Positions 5,729 through 13,642 of a stretch of DNA of 17,192 nucleotides are shown here, piece after piece (the stretch's first letter is position 1; every line of letters begins with the position of its first letter). The notes beneath the pieces are model-generated. The model was not told the DNA's origin. It searched no databases and worked only from the letters and a program-made list of their open reading frames with translations. A program made the translations under genes and the position numbers. Origin of the DNA: Pseudomonadota bacterium (lineage in GTDB: Bacteria > Pseudomonadota > Alphaproteobacteria > Rhodobacterales > Rhodobacteraceae); contig JACZTQ010000032.1 of assembly GCA_022573605.1 (NCBI GenBank), positions 1-17,192 of the forward strand. Reading direction: 5' to 3'.

Positions 5729-7029
5729 ACCTGAACCTCAGCCGGACCTTCCCCCGCGACCAGACCTTTCTCGGGATTTCCTCGATCGGTCTGAACCTGG
5801 GCCTGCGCAACAGCGATCTCGCCGCCAGCGGTCCGGACCAGGAGGACGGCAGCCACCAGGTCGCCACGGTGGCGCTCAGCACCCGTAGCGAGCCGTTCGA
5901 GAACCTTTTCTACAACAGCCTGATGACCGCGATCTACGACGACGATGCCGACGGCGACGACACCACGACGCGGATGTCGTTCCAGGGCGTCTCGACCCTG
6001 CAATGGCGGCCCGAGGACCGGCCCTTCATCGTCACCGGGACACTGCGCACCCTGACCGAAAAGATCGAGAGGAACGACGACGGCGAGTCATCGGGCAGCG
6101 ACACCCTGCTGGCCGCCGCAACGCTGGGCCTGCGCTGGCCGGTGAACGACCGGTTCTCGGTCAACCTGGGGCTGCGGGGCTCCTACCAGGACGTCAGCCG
6201 CGACGAGGGCGGCGCCTTGGGCGAGGACGCCGGCGGCGACGGGCAACGCTTCGACGCGGGGCTCGTCGCCGGCGCCAATTATGTCTCCCGGACGCGGCAA
6301 CTGGCCGGCTTCGACTGGCGCTGGGATGCGCGGGCCTCGACCGATAGCGGATTCAGCAACGACGAGGGCCTGGATTCGCGCGAAACGTTCGGGCTCGGGC
6401 ACCGGTTCGAGCGAATGCTCGAAGACCTGATCTTCGTGCCGGTGCGATTCTCCTTCGCCCAGGACCTCAACCTGGGCTTCGACCCCAATGGCGACGAGCT
6501 CATCGGCGCCGGACTTTCCGACTCGATCAGCTTCAGCTACGCGGGCGCCGGCGCCGCCTCGTCGACCTTCGCCCGGCTCTCCTTGCGCGACACCCGCGAC
6601 CTGATCGGCGAGGGAGACGAATTCCAGTCGCTCCAGGCGCGGATCGGCCGCCGGGTCGCGATCAGCCGCCAACGGCGCCTCCAGGGCGACATCTCGGCGC
6701 AGGCCTCGCGCCAGGTCAGCGAGGGCGAGACCGACATTTTCGTCACCGCATCCGGCAACTTCGCCTACCTCCACCGCAACCTGTTCGACATCGAGAACCT
6801 GGGGCTGCGCTCGGAGTTGCGGGTCAATGTCGTCAACCTCGACCAACTGTTCGGCGCCAGCAGCGGGGAGCTGGACAACGAGTTCCTGCGCAACGACTGG
6901 CGCAATACCCTGATCTACCGCATCGGCCGCCTCGCCACCAGCCTGGAGACCACGCTCTTCCAGCGCGGCACGGGGCTGAGCTACCTGGCAGTTTTGCGCT
7001 TCCGCCGCGATTTCGGCGGGGGCCAATAA
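5725..7029 (+). CDS. outer-membrane beta-barrel, C-terminal part (frameshifted)
   Basis: This frame carries the rest of the barrel. It is readable from 5662, although its first ATG-like start (GTG at 5725) lies later and is probably not used. It shows about sixteen or more amphipathic strands (LGISSIGLNLGLRN, DTLLAAATLGLRWPV, RFSVNLGLRGSYQDV, DSISFSYAGAGA, IFVTASGNFAYLH, GLSYLAVLRFRRDF) separated by acidic Gly/Asp-rich loops. No heme motif is present. Joined to the 5' part it would be about 612 residues, near the size range of porins such as MtrB, PioB and OmbB that sheath multiheme cytochromes. The position between a chaperone and multiheme cytochromes supports that role, but no family-specific motif was recognised. 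Confidence 0.72.
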   Translation: MNLNLSRTFPRDQTFLGISSIGLNLGLRNSDLAASGPDQEDGSHQVATVALSTRSEPFENLFYNSLMTAIYDDDADGDDTTTRMSFQGVSTLQWRPEDRPFIVTGTLRTLTEKIERNDDGESSGSDTLLAAATLGLRWPVNDRFSVNLGLRGSYQDVSRDEGGALGEDAGGDGQRFDAGLVAGANYVSRTRQLAGFDWRWDARASTDSGFSNDEGLDSRETFGLGHRFERMLEDLIFVPVRFSFAQDLNLGFDPNGDELIGAGLSDSISFSYAGAGAASSTFARLSLRDTRDLIGEGDEFQSLQARIGRRVAISRQRRLQGDISAQASRQVSEGETDIFVTASGNFAYLHRNLFDIENLGLRSELRVNVVNLDQLFGASSGELDNEFLRNDWRNTLIYRIGRLATSLETTLFQRGTGLSYLAVLRFRRDFGGGQ

Positions 7030-7044
7030 TCAAGGAGAATGAGC

Positions 7045-7464
7045 ATGCGAGCGAGCAAACGCCGGTCCCTGGCCCTGGGCATCATGGGGCTTCTTTTCGT
7101 GGCGTTGTCGGTCGGGACCTGGTTCGCCAGCTCCGATGACGCGGCGGCGGAATATGGCGACGTGATCATCAACAACTATTCCGACGACGCGGCGATGCGC
7201 CCGGTGATCTTCCCGCACTGGTTCCACCGCATCCGTTTCCGCTGCAAGGTCTGCCACGCCGATCTGGGCTTCCGGTTCAAGGCCGGCGGCAACGACATCA
7301 ACATGCTGAAGATCTTCGACGGCGAGTATTGCGGCGCCTGCCACAACGGCCGGATCGCCTGGGGCGTCGAGAACTGCGTGCTCTGTCACTCGGGCAAGCC
7401 GAACATGAAAACAGGCGTTCACAACAGCACCTCCGACCGGCTCGTGGCGCCGGTCGGCCGGTGA
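7045..7464 (+). CDS. triheme c7-like cytochrome (small)
   Basis: A 139-residue protein with an N-terminal hydrophobic signal or anchor (LALGIMGLLFVALSVGTWFA) and three heme sites: CKVCH 67-71, CGACH 96-100 and CVLCH 111-115. FPHWFH at about 57-62 lies before the first site and supplies probable distal histidines, as in cytochrome c7 and related small periplasmic carriers. AAGGAG at 7032-7037 lies only one base before the ATG at 7039 but seven before the ATG at 7045, so 7045 is chosen. It begins 15 bases after the barrel gene. Probable role: periplasmic shuttle delivering electrons to or from the conduit. Confidence 0.88.
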   Translation: MRASKRRSLALGIMGLLFVALSVGTWFASSDDAAAEYGDVIINNYSDDAAMRPVIFPHWFHRIRFRCKVCHADLGFRFKAGGNDINMLKIFDGEYCGACHNGRIAWGVENCVLCHSGKPNMKTGVHNSTSDRLVAPVGR

Positions 7465-7492
7465 CCCGGGCCAGCGGAAAGGAACCATCATC

Positions 7493-8182
7493 ATGACCGA
7501 CCGAGCAAGCATCATCGCGGTCCTGTCGGCTCTCGCCATCGCTGCCGGGGGCGCCGCGCTGGGAACGGCAGGCCAGGTGCCGCAACCGGCCGGGGATGCC
7601 CCGATCATCATCGCTCAGGCAACCGGGGCCCAGGCCACCGGGCCGAGTGCGGCCAATACCTTCAACCGCCTGATGAAGCGGCCGGGCAGCGAGCCCAACA
7701 TCCAGCCCAGCAAGGACGGCATCCACGATCCCGCCAACCCCGGCACGGCCCTGCTGCAATGGCCCTCGGAAGCCTTCGCCGGCTTCCCGAGGACCAACGA
7801 CGGCAACCGGGTCGACTGGGTCAAGACCCTCGCCGCCGGCCTGATCCGGCCCTGGACCGAACTGGAGGACCCGGAGGCCGAGCCCTTCTTGATGGACCTC
7901 ACCATCGTGCGCCAGGTCAAGGGCTCGATGCCGAACGTGGTCTACCCGCACCTTGAGCACACCCAGTGGCTCGACTGCACCAACTGCCATGACGAGATCT
8001 TCGTGCCCGAGAAAGGCGCCAACCAGATCAGCATGGCCGGCATCCTGCTGGGCCAGAAATGCGGCATCTGCCACGGCCGGGTGGCGTTCCCGATCTCGGA
8101 CTGCCGGCGCTGCCACTCACAACCGAAAACCGCCGAGGAACTGCGCCAGCTCTCGGAGAAATCGAGTTGGGCGAAGCAATGA
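7493..8182 (+). CDS. triheme c7-like cytochrome with N-terminal extension
   Basis: A 229-residue protein with a signal peptide (IIAVLSALAIAAGGAALGTA), a long heme-free segment at about 45-145, then the triheme core: YPHLEH 151-156, CTNCH 162-166, CGICH 190-194 and CRRCH 204-208. The core matches the upstream triheme protein in layout (PH-x-x-H, first CXXCH, about 24 residues, CGxCHxGRxA, [ED]-x-C-x-x-CHS), so the two are diverged paralogues. AAAGGA at 7478-7483 lies nine bases before the ATG. The extension may be a docking segment. Probably periplasmic. Confidence 0.88.
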   Translation: MTDRASIIAVLSALAIAAGGAALGTAGQVPQPAGDAPIIIAQATGAQATGPSAANTFNRLMKRPGSEPNIQPSKDGIHDPANPGTALLQWPSEAFAGFPRTNDGNRVDWVKTLAAGLIRPWTELEDPEAEPFLMDLTIVRQVKGSMPNVVYPHLEHTQWLDCTNCHDEIFVPEKGANQISMAGILLGQKCGICHGRVAFPISDCRRCHSQPKTAEELRQLSEKSSWAKQ

Positions 8183-8223
8183 CAGCGCTGGCGTCTCCCC
8201 GGTTCAACACAAGGACTCTCAAG

Positions 8224-9108
8224 ATGTCGAAATTCAGTCCATTCCGGAGCCTGCTGGCGATAACTGCCGCGGCGTTGCTCGCGGTGTCGTGGCCCGCCGC
8301 CGCGCAGCAACGGGTACCCGCCGACCCGGCGACGACCGGCCAGAAGGCGGAGTTCATCGGCAACCTGGTGACCCGCTCGGTCTCGGTCAGCCGAATCGAG
8401 GGCAGCGGCGACGCGGCGGCGATGGCCAGCCTGGCCGAGGCCCGCACCCTGGTCGACCGGGCCAGGGCCGACCTGAAGCGCGGCGCGGTCGAGGCCGCCG
8501 ACGACAAGCTCGACCAGGCCCTCGCCCTGGTCAACAGCGAGGTTCGGCGGCTCTCGGGCGACGAGGTGCGCGGCGCGCACGAGCAGGAGATGTACCACCG
8601 CCGGCTAAAAGCGGTGAACACCTTCCTGGCGACCTATCAGCGGGTCGCCAAGGAAAGCAACAGCCGGGCCGCCGCCCGGCGGGCCGAAGCGATCCGGACG
8701 CTGATCGGCAAGGCCGAGGACCAGGCAAGGGGCGGGCGCCACGACCAGGCGCTCGAACTCCTCGACGACGCCTATGTCATCGCCCGCGGGGATATTCGCG
8801 AGCTGCGCCAGGGCAAGACGCTGACCCGCACGCTCGACTTCGCCACCGCCGGGGAGGAGTACGACTACGAGCTTGGCCGCAACCGCAGCCACTTCCTGCT
8901 GTTACGGTTCGCGCTGAGCGAGAAGACCCCCGCCGGCAGCGTCGTCGGCCGCATCGAGAGCAACCGGAAAAAGGCCGAGGAACTTCGCGGCGCCGCCGAG
9001 AAAAGGGCCGCCGCCGACGGTTACCCCGACGCGATCGATCTGCTGAACCAGTCGACCGACCTGCTGCTCAAGACCATCCGCATGAGCGGCATCTTCGTGC
9101 CGGGCTGA
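8224..9108 (+). CDS. secreted helical protein of unknown family (paralogue A)
   Basis: A 294-residue protein with a clear signal peptide (LLAITAAALLAVSWPAAAQQ). The mature part is nearly all helical, made of hairpins of the type RADLKRGAVEAADDKLDQAL (83-102) and AEDQARGGRHDQALELLDDA (164-183) that resemble TPR-like helices. There is no CXXCH and no mature cysteine. A distinctive motif, EEYDYELGRNRSHFLLL, spans 211-227. AAGGA at 8211-8215 lies eight bases before the ATG; the frame is open upstream but overlaps the cytochrome gene. It is a tandem paralogue of the next gene. No known family was recognised. Placement between cytochromes suggests a structural or assembly role in the conduit. Confidence 0.82.
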   Translation: MSKFSPFRSLLAITAAALLAVSWPAAAQQRVPADPATTGQKAEFIGNLVTRSVSVSRIEGSGDAAAMASLAEARTLVDRARADLKRGAVEAADDKLDQALALVNSEVRRLSGDEVRGAHEQEMYHRRLKAVNTFLATYQRVAKESNSRAAARRAEAIRTLIGKAEDQARGGRHDQALELLDDAYVIARGDIRELRQGKTLTRTLDFATAGEEYDYELGRNRSHFLLLRFALSEKTPAGSVVGRIESNRKKAEELRGAAEKRAAADGYPDAIDLLNQSTDLLLKTIRMSGIFVPG

Positions 9109-9125
9109 ACCGGCGGGGCGGCGAG

Positions 9126-10028
9126 ATGAAGCGATCGACGCGAACAGGCGGCTATCCGGCCTGGCCCCGAAGGGCCTGGGCCCTGCTGCTTGCCGGAAGC
9201 CTGACCGCCGGATCGGCCCTGGGACAACAAACCGAGACGGCGGCCTCGCCGGAGCTGGCGGCCCAGAAGGCCCGCATGCTCGAGGGCTTCTTCTCGTCCT
9301 ACCGCCTGCGCCAGGCGCTGGGCGCGAACCCGGAGGCCGTCGGACCGCTGGAGGCGGAGGCCCGCGCCAGCCTGACCGACGGCAAAGCGGCCCTGGCCGG
9401 CGGGCGGGTCGTCGAAGCGATGGCGTTGTTCGATGCCGGCATGCGCGCGGTCGCGCGGGCGATCGCGCTGACCTCGCCCGGGATACCCTGGGATGCCCAG
9501 GCGGCATCCCATGCCTTCGTCGAGCGGCGGCGCCATGCGGTGTCATACCTGGCCGCGATCGAACGCGCCGATGACCTCTCCACCGCCGTTGGCGCCGATG
9601 TCGCGGACCTTCGCGCCCGGCTTGGCGAGGCCGACCGGCAGTTCGCCGGCGGCGATCTCAAATCCGCGCGCGAGACGCTGGACCAGGTCTACCGGGACAT
9701 CGTCGGCCTGGTCAGCGAGATCCGGCGCGGGCACACGGTCTTCGTCAGCCGGGTCTTCGAGACCCCGCGGGGCGAGTTCGAATACGAGCGGCGGCGCAAC
9801 CAGAGCTACGAGTTGCTGGTCCAGATCGCCCTGGCCGAGCGCGGCGGCGGCCAGCCCGGGCTGGCCGGCCTCGCCGCCCGTCTGACCGCCGAGAGCGAGG
9901 CGTTGCGCGATCAGGCGGAGCGCGAAGGCGCGAGCGGGGATTTCGCCGCCGCGATCGGCACCATGGAGCGCGCCACCGAGCGCCTGCTGGTGGTGTTGCG
10001 CGCTTCCGGCTTGATCATGATGGAATAG
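9126..10028 (+). CDS. secreted helical protein of unknown family (paralogue B)
   Basis: A 300-residue protein with a signal peptide (AWALLLAGSLTAGSALGQQ) and a helical mature part without cysteines. It aligns with paralogue A over its length: GKAALAGGRVVEAMALFDAG (86-105) and ADRQFAGGDLKSARETLDQV (169-188) are the hairpins, EFEYERRRNQSYELLV (217-232) matches the motif EYDYELGRNRSHFLLL of A, and both end in a helix of the form AI-x-x-x-x-x-[SA]-T-x-x-LL followed by a short [SG]-x-[FM] tail. It starts 17 bases after paralogue A. Function unknown; a heterodimer with A is a reasonable guess. Confidence 0.82.
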   Translation: MKRSTRTGGYPAWPRRAWALLLAGSLTAGSALGQQTETAASPELAAQKARMLEGFFSSYRLRQALGANPEAVGPLEAEARASLTDGKAALAGGRVVEAMALFDAGMRAVARAIALTSPGIPWDAQAASHAFVERRRHAVSYLAAIERADDLSTAVGADVADLRARLGEADRQFAGGDLKSARETLDQVYRDIVGLVSEIRRGHTVFVSRVFETPRGEFEYERRRNQSYELLVQIALAERGGGQPGLAGLAARLTAESEALRDQAEREGASGDFAAAIGTMERATERLLVVLRASGLIMME

Positions 10029-10031
10029 ATC

Positions 10032-11267
10032 ATGCGGGCACATTCGGCACATCGCGGAGCGAAGCCTGTGGCGCCGGGGTCCGGCCGCGCAGCACCCGGC
10101 GGCATCGTTGCAAGCCTCCCCCCCGGCCCCCCTCCCAGAGGGAGTGGGGGGCGAAATCGGCGCGGCCAGCGCGGTATCGCCGGCCGGTTCCGGTCGAGGG
10201 CCGTCGGGATAGGCGCCGTGTTGCTGCTGGCCGGGCTGCTGGCCGGCTGCGCCGCGCGCGAGGGCGATGTCGCGCCGGCGCTGACGCCGGCGCCGGCCGC
10301 GCCGGTCTGGCCGGCGCCGCCCGATGTCGCCCGTTACGCGCTGGCCGGGGTGCTGATCGGCGAGCAGGATTTCGTCGCCCCGGAGAAGCGCGAGCGCTCC
10401 GGGGCGCGGACCGCCTTCGAATGGATCGTCGGCCTCGTCGTCGGGCCGAGGCGCTACAAGGAACTGCGCCGCCCGGTTGCCGGGCTGGTGCGCGCCGACG
10501 GCTCGGTGCTGGTGGTCGACGCCGGGCACAAGGGCGTCGCCGTCTTCGACATGGTGGCGAGGCGCTTCGAGATCTGGGACGAGGCCGGTCCCGGCTACGG
10601 CTTCGTCAGCCCGGTCGCCATTGCCGAGGACGGCGGCGGCGGCTACCTGGTCACCGATTCCGAGTTGCGCCGCGTCGTCCGGCTGGATGCCCTGGGCAAG
10701 CCTGCCGGGGATTTCGGCGGCGGCGTCCTGACCCGCCCGACCGGCATTGCCCGCGATCCGCTGACCGGGACGATCTATGTCGCCGACACCGGCGCCCACG
10801 ACGTCAAGGCCTTCGATGCGGCCGGGGTGCTGATCGGCACCATCGCCGGGCCGGGGCGCGGGGCCGGGCGGCTGAACACGCCGACCCACATGGTCTTCCA
10901 CCAGGACCGGCTCTACGTCACCGATACCCTGAATTTCCGGGTCCAGGCGTTCGATCGCGACGGCACCCCGGTGTTCGATTTCGGCGAGCTCGGGCTTTCG
11001 GTCGGCAACATGTCCCGGCCCAAGGGCGTGGCGATCGGCGGGGACGGCCGCATCTACGTGGTCGAATCCTACTACGACCACCTGCTGATCTTCGACTCTG
11101 CCGGCAAGTTCCTGCTGCCGATCGGGGGCACCGGGCGCGAGGTCGGCCAGTTCTTCCTGCCCGCCGGTGTCTGGACCGACGACCGGCGCCGGGTCTACGT
11201 TGCCGACATGTTCAACGGCCGGATCATCGTGCTGAGCGAACTGACCGGGCTGGAGGCCGGGCAATGA
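10032..11267 (+). CDS. NHL-repeat beta-propeller lipoprotein (copy 2)
   Basis: A 411-residue frame with an unusually long N-terminus before the lipobox LLAGC (lipidated Cys73). Residues about 146-405 form six NHL blades (TIYVADTGAHDVKAFD 247-262, RLYVTDTLNFRVQAFD 293-308, RIYVVESYYDHLLIFD 340-355, RVYVADMFNGRIIVLS 387-402). It is paralogous to the NHL lipoprotein at 1432, which has only 37 residues before its lipid cysteine. The ATG is three bases after the preceding stop and has no Shine-Dalgarno, and residues 28-42 come from a palindromic C/G-rich element, so the true start is uncertain; no in-frame ATG lies between it and the signal. Its stop overlaps the next ATG as ATGA. Probable surface or periplasmic scaffold of the conduit. 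Confidence 0.85.
   Translation: MRAHSAHRGAKPVAPGSGRAAPGGIVASLPPGPPPRGSGGRNRRGQRGIAGRFRSRAVGIGAVLLLAGLLAGCAAREGDVAPALTPAPAAPVWPAPPDVARYALAGVLIGEQDFVAPEKRERSGARTAFEWIVGLVVGPRRYKELRRPVAGLVRADGSVLVVDAGHKGVAVFDMVARRFEIWDEAGPGYGFVSPVAIAEDGGGGYLVTDSELRRVVRLDALGKPAGDFGGGVLTRPTGIARDPLTGTIYVADTGAHDVKAFDAAGVLIGTIAGPGRGAGRLNTPTHMVFHQDRLYVTDTLNFRVQAFDRDGTPVFDFGELGLSVGNMSRPKGVAIGGDGRIYVVESYYDHLLIFDSAGKFLLPIGGTGREVGQFFLPAGVWTDDRRRVYVADMFNGRIIVLSELTGLEAGQ
10128..10150. repeat. C/G-rich hairpin element inside the NHL gene 5' end
   Basis: CCCCCTCCC, loop AGA, then GGGAG-T-GGGGG: a 10-bp stem with one bulged T. Such polypyrimidine-palindrome units usually sit between genes in high-GC proteobacteria. Here it falls within the predicted N-terminus (about residues 33-40), which casts doubt on the 10032 start or implies an insertion into the coding region. 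Confidence 0.45.
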
Positions 11268-13642
11268 GACGCGCCGCCCTCGCAACCCTGTTGCTGGCGC
11301 TCGGCGCCGGAGCCGCGGCGGGCCCCGTCCTGGCCGGCCGGATCTCCGATATCCGCAACACCAAGCACAACCTCTCCGTCACCGGGCCGGGCGAGGTGCG
11401 GGCGACCGCCGAGGACGAGCTTTGCGTCTACTGCCACACGCCGCACGGCGCCACCGCCGGGGCGGCGCCGCTGTGGAACCGCGAGCTGTCGGGGGCGACC
11501 TATCTGCCCTATCAATCGAGCTCGCTCGACGCCACCGGCATCGGCCAGCCGGGCGGCACCTCGAAGCTGTGCCTGTCGTGCCACGACGGCACCATCGCCA
11601 TCGGCTCGGTCAATGTGCTGAACGGGGCGGCGACCGGCGGCGACCCGGCGACCGAAGACATCACCATGACCGGCACCGGCTTGGGCGGCGTCATCCCCGA
11701 AGGCGCCGGCGAGCGCACCGGCTTCACCCGCCGGCTGGGCACCGATCTGACCAACGATCACCCGATCTCGTTCACCTACAACGACGCCCTCGCCGTCCAG
11801 GACGGCGAGTTGCGGCTGCCCAGCGCCACGCCGGAGATCGACAACCGCGTGCCCGGGGTGCGCCCCGAGGTGCCGCTGATCGATGACCAGCTCCAGTGCA
11901 CCGCGTGTCATGACCCGCATATCCGCGACACCATCGAGGCGAACATCAAGTTCCTGCGCCTGAACCGGCTCCAGGCGAGCGAGCCGCTGGCCGGCGCCTT
12001 CGACATCGACCGCGACCAGATCTGCCTCGCCTGTCACGAGAAGGAGGGCTGGATCGGCTCGGCCCATGCCAACAGCGCCGTCGCCAACGAGGTCTACCAG
12101 GCCGCCGCCGCGGCTTTGCGCGACTTCCCGGCCGCCCTGCCGGTCTGGCGCGCCGCCTGCCTGAACTGCCACGACACCCATACCGTCGAGGGCGCGCGCC
12201 GGCTGCTGCGCGAGGGCACCGACAGCATTTCGTCACCGAAATCCGGCGGCGCCTCGGCGATCGAGGAGACCTGCTATCAGTGCCACTCGTCGACCGGGGC
12301 CGTCCTGGTCGGGCAGGGGGGCGCGAATTTCCCGGTGCCGGACATCGAGATCGATTTCCAGAGCCTGCGCCACATGCCGATCGACGCGAGCCCCGAGGTG
12401 CACGACATCGGCACCGGACCCGAATCGCAGCCGGGCAAGGATTTTATCGAGTCGCGCGCCTTGCTGGGCCGGGGCTCGGATGGCAACCGGCACGCCGAAT
12501 GCACCGACTGCCACAACCCCCACCGGGTGATCAAGAACCGGCTGTTCAACGCCCTGCCCGCCCTGCCGGACGCGGCCGGAACCCATGACCGCGGCAATAC
12601 CGCGACACCGTCGAATCTCGCCTCCGGCGTGCTGCGCGGCGCCTGGGGGGTCGAGCCGGTCTACGGCGCCACCGGCTTCCTGATTCCGCCGATCTCGTTC
12701 GACATCAAGCGCGGCACGCCGCCGGTCGGGGGCAGCACCGCCGCCAGCGCGCCCTACGTGACGCGCGAGTACCAGATCTGCCTCAAATGTCACTCCGAAT
12801 ACGCCTACAACCAGCCGCCCTTGCTCGGCTTGACCTTCGGCGGCACGCCGCCCGGCACCAACGATATGGACCGCTACACCGACCAGGCGATGGAGTTCCA
12901 GGCGCCGATCTCGGAGATGGGCGAGACCGGCGGCAACCACCGCTCCTGGCACCCGGTGATCGCCGAGACCGGCCGCACCACCGGCATCCGCAACGCCGAT
13001 GCCAACGCCTGGCTGGAGCCGTTCAACGATGCCGGGCTGATCGGGTCGCAGACGATGTATTGCTCGGATTGCCACGGCTCCGACACCGCCACCGGCTCGA
13101 TCCAGCCGGTCGGCGGCGAGGACGGCCGGTCCTGGGGGCCGCACGGCTCGAGCAACGATTTTATCCTGAAGGGCGACTGGGACTGGCGAACCGGCCGCGG
13201 CAACCAGGATGACCTCTGCTTCAAGTGCCACTCCTACACCGCCTACGCCACCGAGGACGGGGACAACGTCAACAGCGGCTTCGGCGGCGACAAGAGCGAG
13301 AACCTGCACGCCTTCCACGCCAAGAAGATCGACAGCGCGTTCCGCTGCACCTGGTGCCATGTGGCGGTGCCGCATGGCTGGAAGAACAAGGCTTTCCTGG
13401 TCAATCTCAACGATGTCGGCGCCGAGGCCGGCCTGCCGGCGGGCAGCCAGGTGCGCAACAACACCACCGCCGGCTACACCGACGGCCCCTACTACCTGAA
13501 CGCAATGCTGAAGGTGATCACCTTCGCCACCAGCGGCAACTGGCAGGAGAACGACTGCGGCTCGTCCGGCTCGCCGGGCAATGGCGAGGCGGGGCGCGAC
13601 TGGATGCGCGACAGTTCGGAAAACTGCGAGAACCCGCCATGA
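11264..13642 (+). CDS. 11-heme c-type cytochrome, doubled-CXXCH type
   Basis: A 792-residue secreted protein (signal LATLLLALGAGAAAGPVLAG). Eleven CXXCH sites lie at 54-58, 103-107, 212-216, 254-258, 299-303, 337-341, 413-417, 506-510, 600-604, 652-656 and 695-699. Extra histidines suited to bis-His ligation are spread throughout (NDHPIS 164-169, CHDPH, CHDTH, CHNPH). The first 258 residues carry the same ordered motifs as the tetraheme protein at 3101; the rest is a separate seven-heme extension. C765 and C788 near the C-terminus are not heme cysteines and could form a disulfide. It starts in an ATGA overlap with the NHL lipoprotein gene and ends in one with ccsB. A heme chain of this length is typical of electron conduits across or outside the outer membrane; exact location is inferred. 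Confidence 0.93.
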   Translation: MRRAALATLLLALGAGAAAGPVLAGRISDIRNTKHNLSVTGPGEVRATAEDELCVYCHTPHGATAGAAPLWNRELSGATYLPYQSSSLDATGIGQPGGTSKLCLSCHDGTIAIGSVNVLNGAATGGDPATEDITMTGTGLGGVIPEGAGERTGFTRRLGTDLTNDHPISFTYNDALAVQDGELRLPSATPEIDNRVPGVRPEVPLIDDQLQCTACHDPHIRDTIEANIKFLRLNRLQASEPLAGAFDIDRDQICLACHEKEGWIGSAHANSAVANEVYQAAAAALRDFPAALPVWRAACLNCHDTHTVEGARRLLREGTDSISSPKSGGASAIEETCYQCHSSTGAVLVGQGGANFPVPDIEIDFQSLRHMPIDASPEVHDIGTGPESQPGKDFIESRALLGRGSDGNRHAECTDCHNPHRVIKNRLFNALPALPDAAGTHDRGNTATPSNLASGVLRGAWGVEPVYGATGFLIPPISFDIKRGTPPVGGSTAASAPYVTREYQICLKCHSEYAYNQPPLLGLTFGGTPPGTNDMDRYTDQAMEFQAPISEMGETGGNHRSWHPVIAETGRTTGIRNADANAWLEPFNDAGLIGSQTMYCSDCHGSDTATGSIQPVGGEDGRSWGPHGSSNDFILKGDWDWRTGRGNQDDLCFKCHSYTAYATEDGDNVNSGFGGDKSENLHAFHAKKIDSAFRCTWCHVAVPHGWKNKAFLVNLNDVGAEAGLPAGSQVRNNTTAGYTDGPYYLNAMLKVITFATSGNWQENDCGSSGSPGNGEAGRDWMRDSSENCENPP

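Noticed and set aside
7039..7044. An ATG at 7039 as the start of the first triheme cytochrome.
   Set aside because: The AAGGAG ends one base before it, too close for use; the ATG at 7045 has a seven-base gap.
7953..9125. Upstream extension of the frame of paralogue B back to 7953.
   Set aside because: It overlaps the second triheme gene and paralogue A and encodes low-complexity Arg-rich sequence; the signal peptide begins at 9126.
10421..11263. The frame of the 11-heme gene is open well upstream, back to 10421.
   Set aside because: The upstream part overlaps the NHL gene, is Arg-rich and not protein-like; the signal peptide begins at the ATG at 11264, in an ATGA overlap.
9543..11285. A 580-codon open frame on the minus strand.
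   Set aside because: It mirrors paralogue B and the second NHL lipoprotein; composition and lack of motifs mark it as a shadow frame.
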